From contig NC_084892.1 in the NCBI RefSeq assembly GCF_958979055.1, positions 1,740,001 to 1,804,000 on the forward strand: 64,000 bases of DNA. The letters are read 5' to 3'. Shown here one piece after another: positions 59,931 to 64,000 of the stretch; the first letter of the stretch is position 1, and every line of letters begins with the position of its first letter. The notes beneath the pieces are model-generated. The model was given only the letters and a program-made list of their open reading frames with translations. It had not been told where the DNA came from and did not search any database. Source of the stretch: Alnus glutinosa. Lineage: Eukaryota; Streptophyta; Magnoliopsida; Fagales; Betulaceae. The position numbers were made by a program, and so were the translations under genes.

Positions 59931-60820
59931 ATTTTTCCCGCTCTAAAAATTCTCTTATTTAGATTTCAAATTGAATCGTTATCAAAGTTAAATAGCTTAA
60001 GACCCTTGAAATATAAACTTATTCAAAAAGAATTATAAAAAATAATTGTAGCTTTTGGAAATATATAAGACAATATTCTAGTAAAATAACTATATATTGG
60101 TTCAAGGAATGTCTTTGGCTAGGAGCATAAAGGTTTTCCAATAGATTTTTATGCCAATAATATGTGACTTTTGGTGAAAGTTAACTATAACTATATTAGA
60201 AAACTTACATAAAAGAACATGTGAAGAGGTATCATAACCCAAGCTCAAGAAAATTAAAAATAAATAAAAATAAAAGAAGAGGTATCATCCAATATTCATA
60301 ACATATTAGATTAAAATTTCCATTTAAACAATATTTTGAAACAACTATTGGCTTAAAAGAAATGATAAGTATGTAATATTGGAGTACATGGAGTACTGTA
60401 AATCATCATAGTATTTCATTTATACAAAGAGATTATAAATGGTTAAAGTTACAAATAGAAGTGATTTGTTATATTGTCACATCTATAATAAAAGAACAAA
60501 ACAAACTACTTATTACAATTACGCATAATTGTATGACATAGTTTTTGAACAAAAAAAGAAAAAGATTCTCATACGATTTACATATAATTATAATGATGTG
60601 ACAGTGAAAATTGGACATTAATTTTTTGTCACAACATATTATACTCTTCCTTATTTGCTTAGGAAAAAAAAAAAAAAAAGGGGGATAGCATCCATGCTAA
60701 GCCCCCCACCATTATATGACAGTTTTTGAACAAAATTTTATGGTAAACTAAATGCATTTAAAATAAATAAATAAATAAACTTTAAAATTACGTGTTCCTT
60801 AGGAACGATATCAATTTAAT
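59931..60820. other. AT-rich spacer, U6
   Basis: Counterpart of the first part of 4950-6170. Homology to the other units stops at about 60820, where the LINE begins, so the hAT-like MITE and later parts of the unit are not in view. Confidence 0.5.
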
Positions 60821-61001
60821 ACATATATGTTTTAAAAAGAAAACAAGTCCTCTCTCTGAAGTTTTCTCTCCTGGGAAGCTTAAGAGGTGAGTGTGTGGAA
60901 GTCCCTGGTTGGCTTTTGTCAACAAGGAGTGTATGTTAGTCTTTATTGTTTAGTGTCTGATCTGTGGCCTCGACAGTTGTACGTTTGTCTTAAGGTAAGG
61001 A

Positions 61002-62540
61002 ATGGAGGAGTTAATAGAAAGTTTGGAGGGTAGTATGAAACTTTCGGAGGGGGAACAGACTGGAATATTAATTACAGAGGAAGACATAGCGGATTTAAGT
61101 CTAAAAAGTGGCCGTTGTCTTATAGGGTGCCTCATGTCTGACAGGAAGATCCGGAAGGAAGCTTTATGTACTCTTATGGCTCGTCTCTGGAGGATGGAAG
61201 GTGAGGTAGTCTTCAAGGAATTATATGATAATATTTGGTTGTTAGAGTTCTCTACTACTTCTGATAAGAAAAGAGTTCAAGAAGGGAGTCCTTGGCTTTT
61301 TGACAGAAGTGTTCTTGTGCTGAAGGAAGTGGATGAAAATATTTCTCCTCTTCAGATGGATTTTTCTAAATCCCCCTTTTGGATTCAGATTCATGATTTG
61401 CCTCTTGTTTGCATGAACCGAGAAGTGGGGCTTAAAATAGGAGCTTCTATTGGAGAGGTTGAAGATGTAAAAGTTTCAGGGGATGGAGGGGGTTGGAGTC
61501 GAGGATTGAGGGTGCGGGTTCAAGTGGACTTAACAAAACCGTTGGAGCGTGGCCGTGTTTTGAAGTTTAACGGGAAGCAAGTTTGGGTGTCTTTTAGATA
61601 TGAAAAGTTGCCCCATTTTTGCTTTAATTGTGGAAGGATCTTTCATGATAAAATGCCATGCAGTGGAAGTTCGGGGGCTAGGCAGGAAGTAACGGGGTCA
61701 TTGAAGCCATAGGGTGAGTGGCTCCGGGCGGAAGATGATCGATATCCATCAGGAAGTTATTCACCAGGGGGGTGGAGGGGCGGACGGAAGCCAGAAATGA
61801 AGTCTCATCTTGATGGGGTAGCTACCGGTGGTGGAAAGGTGGTGGAAGTCCGGAACAGTGTTACTAGAGAAGATGAGTTGTCCACGCAAAAGCAGGAATG
61901 TGTCAGGGTAGGAAGTACACCTACTATGGGGAGTTTTAATGTAAACCGGACTTTCAGGAGCAAATTTAGTGAGGAGTTGGGACAAGACCAGCAAGCGGGT
62001 GATAACTTTCAGGGAGATAAAGTGGAGATTGGCAAAGACCAGTGGGTAATTCAGGAAAGTGTTCCCATGCAATTAATGGTCTCATTAAATTCTGGTTTGG
62101 CAGAAGGTCATTTTCCAGATTTAGTGGGATCCAAAGGTGATATCTGTCAGGGCGATAAAGGAGGGGAACCCGTGGTGGAGCAGGATGAAAGAATTAGGCA
62201 GGATGCTTCAGAAATCAACTTTTTGGAAGGAAAAGCTTTGCCACATGGGTCTACCCCTATGCAAAAAAGCATATGCCCTATGACTCTACTATCAGAAGAA
62301 GTGGAAGATGTGCTGGATACTAGTAATGTTAGTGTTGCTCCACGTAAGTGGACACGTAGGGCTAGAAACTTGAGCCCAAGTCAGAATATAGTCCAGGTGG
62401 GGAAAAGAGGGCATGATGAGGTGGCATATGCAGAAGGGGTGAGCACTAAAAGGCATGTGAAAAAGGGAAGAATGGAGGTAGAGGATCCTACTGATGAAGT
62501 CAAGGCGGTGGCTGGTCCCCAGCCCCGCCAATTACAATGA
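61002..62540 (+). pseudogene. LINE ORF1 (DUF4283-like, CCHC knuckle), one nonsense codon
   Basis: One frame of 513 codons broken by TAG at 61710-61712. The N-terminal 236 residues resemble the DUF4283 region of plant LINE ORF1 proteins (about residues 35-165), followed by a zinc knuckle C-x2-C-x4-H-x4-C at Cys207, Cys210, His215 and Cys220, just before the stop. The remaining part (after the stop) is low-complexity, polar and acidic, ending in a basic stretch (KRHVKKGR). Such proteins bind the element RNA in nucleoprotein particles. The last codon's TGA overlaps the ORF2 ATG (ATGA at 62537-62540). The start was chosen as the first Met after the leader. Confidence 0.8.
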
Positions 62541-64000
62541 TTCTATTAAGTTGGAACTGCCGGGGGCTTGGGAACCCCCAGACAGTTCGTGATCTTCACC
62601 AAATGGTGAAAGAAAGAAGGCTCAATTTTGTTTTCCTAATGGAAACATTGTGTTCGAAACAGTATATGGAACGCATTAGAATTAAGCTACAGTTTGACAA
62701 TATGTTTGTGGTGGACCATGTTGGGAGGAGTGGGGGACTGGCTCTTTTTTGGAAAGATAACGATAAGTTGGAAATTTATAATTTCTCCAGTAGGCATATT
62801 CATGCAGTGATTAATAATAGGGAGGGGCAGACCCTTTGGAAATTGACCGGTTTCTACGGTCATCCGGATTGCAACAAAAGAGAGGAATCTTGGGCTATTC
62901 TTCGGTTCTTGAGTTCTTTACAACCGGCCCCTTGGATTTGTGTGGGAGACTTTAATGAAATTGTGGAGCAAGCTGAGAAGGAGGGTTCTTTTAACGAAGA
63001 GGGATTCCTAGATGAAACCTTTTCGTGAAGTGCTTGAATTCTGTCAGCTAGGAGATTTGGGTTTTATTGGCCCACGTTTTACTTGGTGTAATCAAAGGAT
63101 GGATCATTCGTTTACTAAAGAAAGACTTGACCGAGCTGTGGCAAATCCTGAATGGTGTGCTATTTTCCCAAAAGTGTCAGTGTTGGTGTTGCCTGCTAGA
63201 GCCTCAGATCATAATCCGTTAATAGTGTCTTTCTTTGGGAGAAATTCTGAGGGGTCTTCACATAGAAGGGGATTTAAATATGAAGCTTGGTGGGAGCAGG
63301 ATGCAGAGTGTACAAATGTCATAAAGTCTTCCTGGGAGGCTGATTGTCCAGAAGGAGGATCTATGGCAGGGGTCTAGGCCCGGTTGTCTGCTTGCCAAAG
63401 AGCTTTAGTGGGATGGAGTCACCGTAAATATGGTAGAATGGAGGACCTAATTAAGGAAAAATCAGCAAATCTGCTGTCTCTTCAAAATATTAATTCTCCG
63501 ACTGTGGCAAGCCAAATCAAGCATCTCCAGCAGGAAATTGAAGGGCTTCTTGAAAAGGAAGAGGTGCGTTGGAAGCAAAGAGCTAAACAACATTGGCTTC
63601 GTTATGGAGATCGAAATACAGGTTATTTTCACTCATGGACGCAGCATAAAAGGAAGATTAACTACATCCGGAGTATTTGTGATGAGCAGGGGCGGGTTTG
63701 GAGGAAGAAAAGGGATATTTGCAGGATTTTTTTTGGATTATTTTAGTATAATTTTCTCTTCCCAAGGCCCTTCCCGAGTGGAGGAATGTATTAGTAAGGT
63801 GCTTCCTAGGGTCACTGACGAGATGAATAGCAGGCTCCTTAGCACGTTTACAGAGGAGGAAGTGCGGACTGCTCTTTTTCAAATGGCTCCTCTCAAATCT
63901 CCTGGTCCGGATGGCTTCCCTGCGAATTTCTATCAAAAGAATTGGGATACGGTGGGAGGGGATGTGTGCAAGGCAGTGCTGGAGTTCCTCAATGGTGGTC
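62537..64000 (+). pseudogene. LINE ORF2 (endonuclease-reverse transcriptase), frameshifted, partial
   Basis: Starts MILLSWNCRGLGN, the standard opening of plant LINE ORF2. Endonuclease landmarks seen: Asn7, Glu36 (METL), GDFNE near residue 138 and, after a frameshift near 63000-63015, SDHNPL (about 63208). An in-frame TAG stands at 63375-63377, and another frameshift falls in the T8 run 63727-63734. Beyond it the frame reads into SPGPDGFPANFYQ, the beginning of the reverse transcriptase domain, and runs off the window. The enzyme would nick target DNA and prime reverse transcription there; this copy cannot encode it intact. Confidence 0.88.

Larger units (their letters stand above)
60831..64000 (+). 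mobile_element. L1-type LINE, 5' part, decayed, cut by window end
   Basis: Begins where U6 homology ends. Contains a leader (60831-61001), ORF1 with a CCHC knuckle, and ORF2 with an APE-type endonuclease and the start of a reverse transcriptase. At least two in-frame stops and two frameshifts show that it is not autonomous now. The 3' end, poly-A tail and target duplication lie beyond the window. Confidence 0.9.

Noticed and set aside
1..64000. tRNA, rRNA or microRNA genes
   Set aside because: I looked for tRNA-like arms and conserved rRNA stretches and saw none. The hairpins present are MITE-sized.

Overview
The window is plant nuclear DNA, most likely from a woody eudicot. It has intron-split cytochrome P450 genes with plant-type signatures, AT-rich spacers full of small inverted-repeat transposons, long poly-A/T and (CT)n(AT)n tracts, and a plant L1-type LINE. 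The species cannot be fixed from the sequence alone.

The backbone is a tandem array of one duplicated unit, called U1 to U6 here: U1 about 1-10609, U2 10610-19617, U3 19618-31499, U4 31500-45683, U5 45684-49186, U6 about 53030-60820. Five units carry one P450 gene (P1-P5) on the + strand, with three exons (about 460, 473 and 630 bp), a 99-bp first intron and an approximately 1.0-kb second intron. The encoded protein is about 520 residues and looks like a CYP76-type enzyme, nearest in my recollection to CYP76A. P1 (1142-3835) and P5 (55954-58618) read through in full. P1 has Arg in place of the conserved I-helix Gly, so P5 is the only copy with every core motif intact. P2, P3 and P4 are pseudogenes. 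P2 and P4 share a nonsense codon and a 1-bp deletion and lie in a nearly identical 7.8-kb block, so a dead copy was itself recently duplicated or homogenised. U5 has the full P450 upstream region but no gene: it stops just short of the promoter against a CACTA-like element (49187-about 52990).

Each complete unit repeats the same order: a Tourist-like MITE, a dispersed repeat, a 100-bp module present twice, a hairpin MITE ending about 230 bp before the ATG, TATA box, P450, 3' flank, a short minus-strand ORF of unknown identity, a hAT-like MITE, a microsatellite, further MITEs (one nested in another) and an LTR-like fragment. Units differ by private insertions and deletions. U3 alone has three insertions with clear target-site duplications. 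U4 has a GC-rich fold-back element. U4 and U5 share one insertion, and P1 and P3 have shortened promoters.

The right end (about 60831-64000) is the 5' part of a decayed LINE inserted in U6 and reading rightwards: ORF1, then an endonuclease/reverse transcriptase ORF2, with several stops and frameshifts, running off the window. Nothing suggests that the P450s work with neighbouring genes here. The locus is best read as a young, decaying P450 tandem cluster heavily reshaped by transposons.
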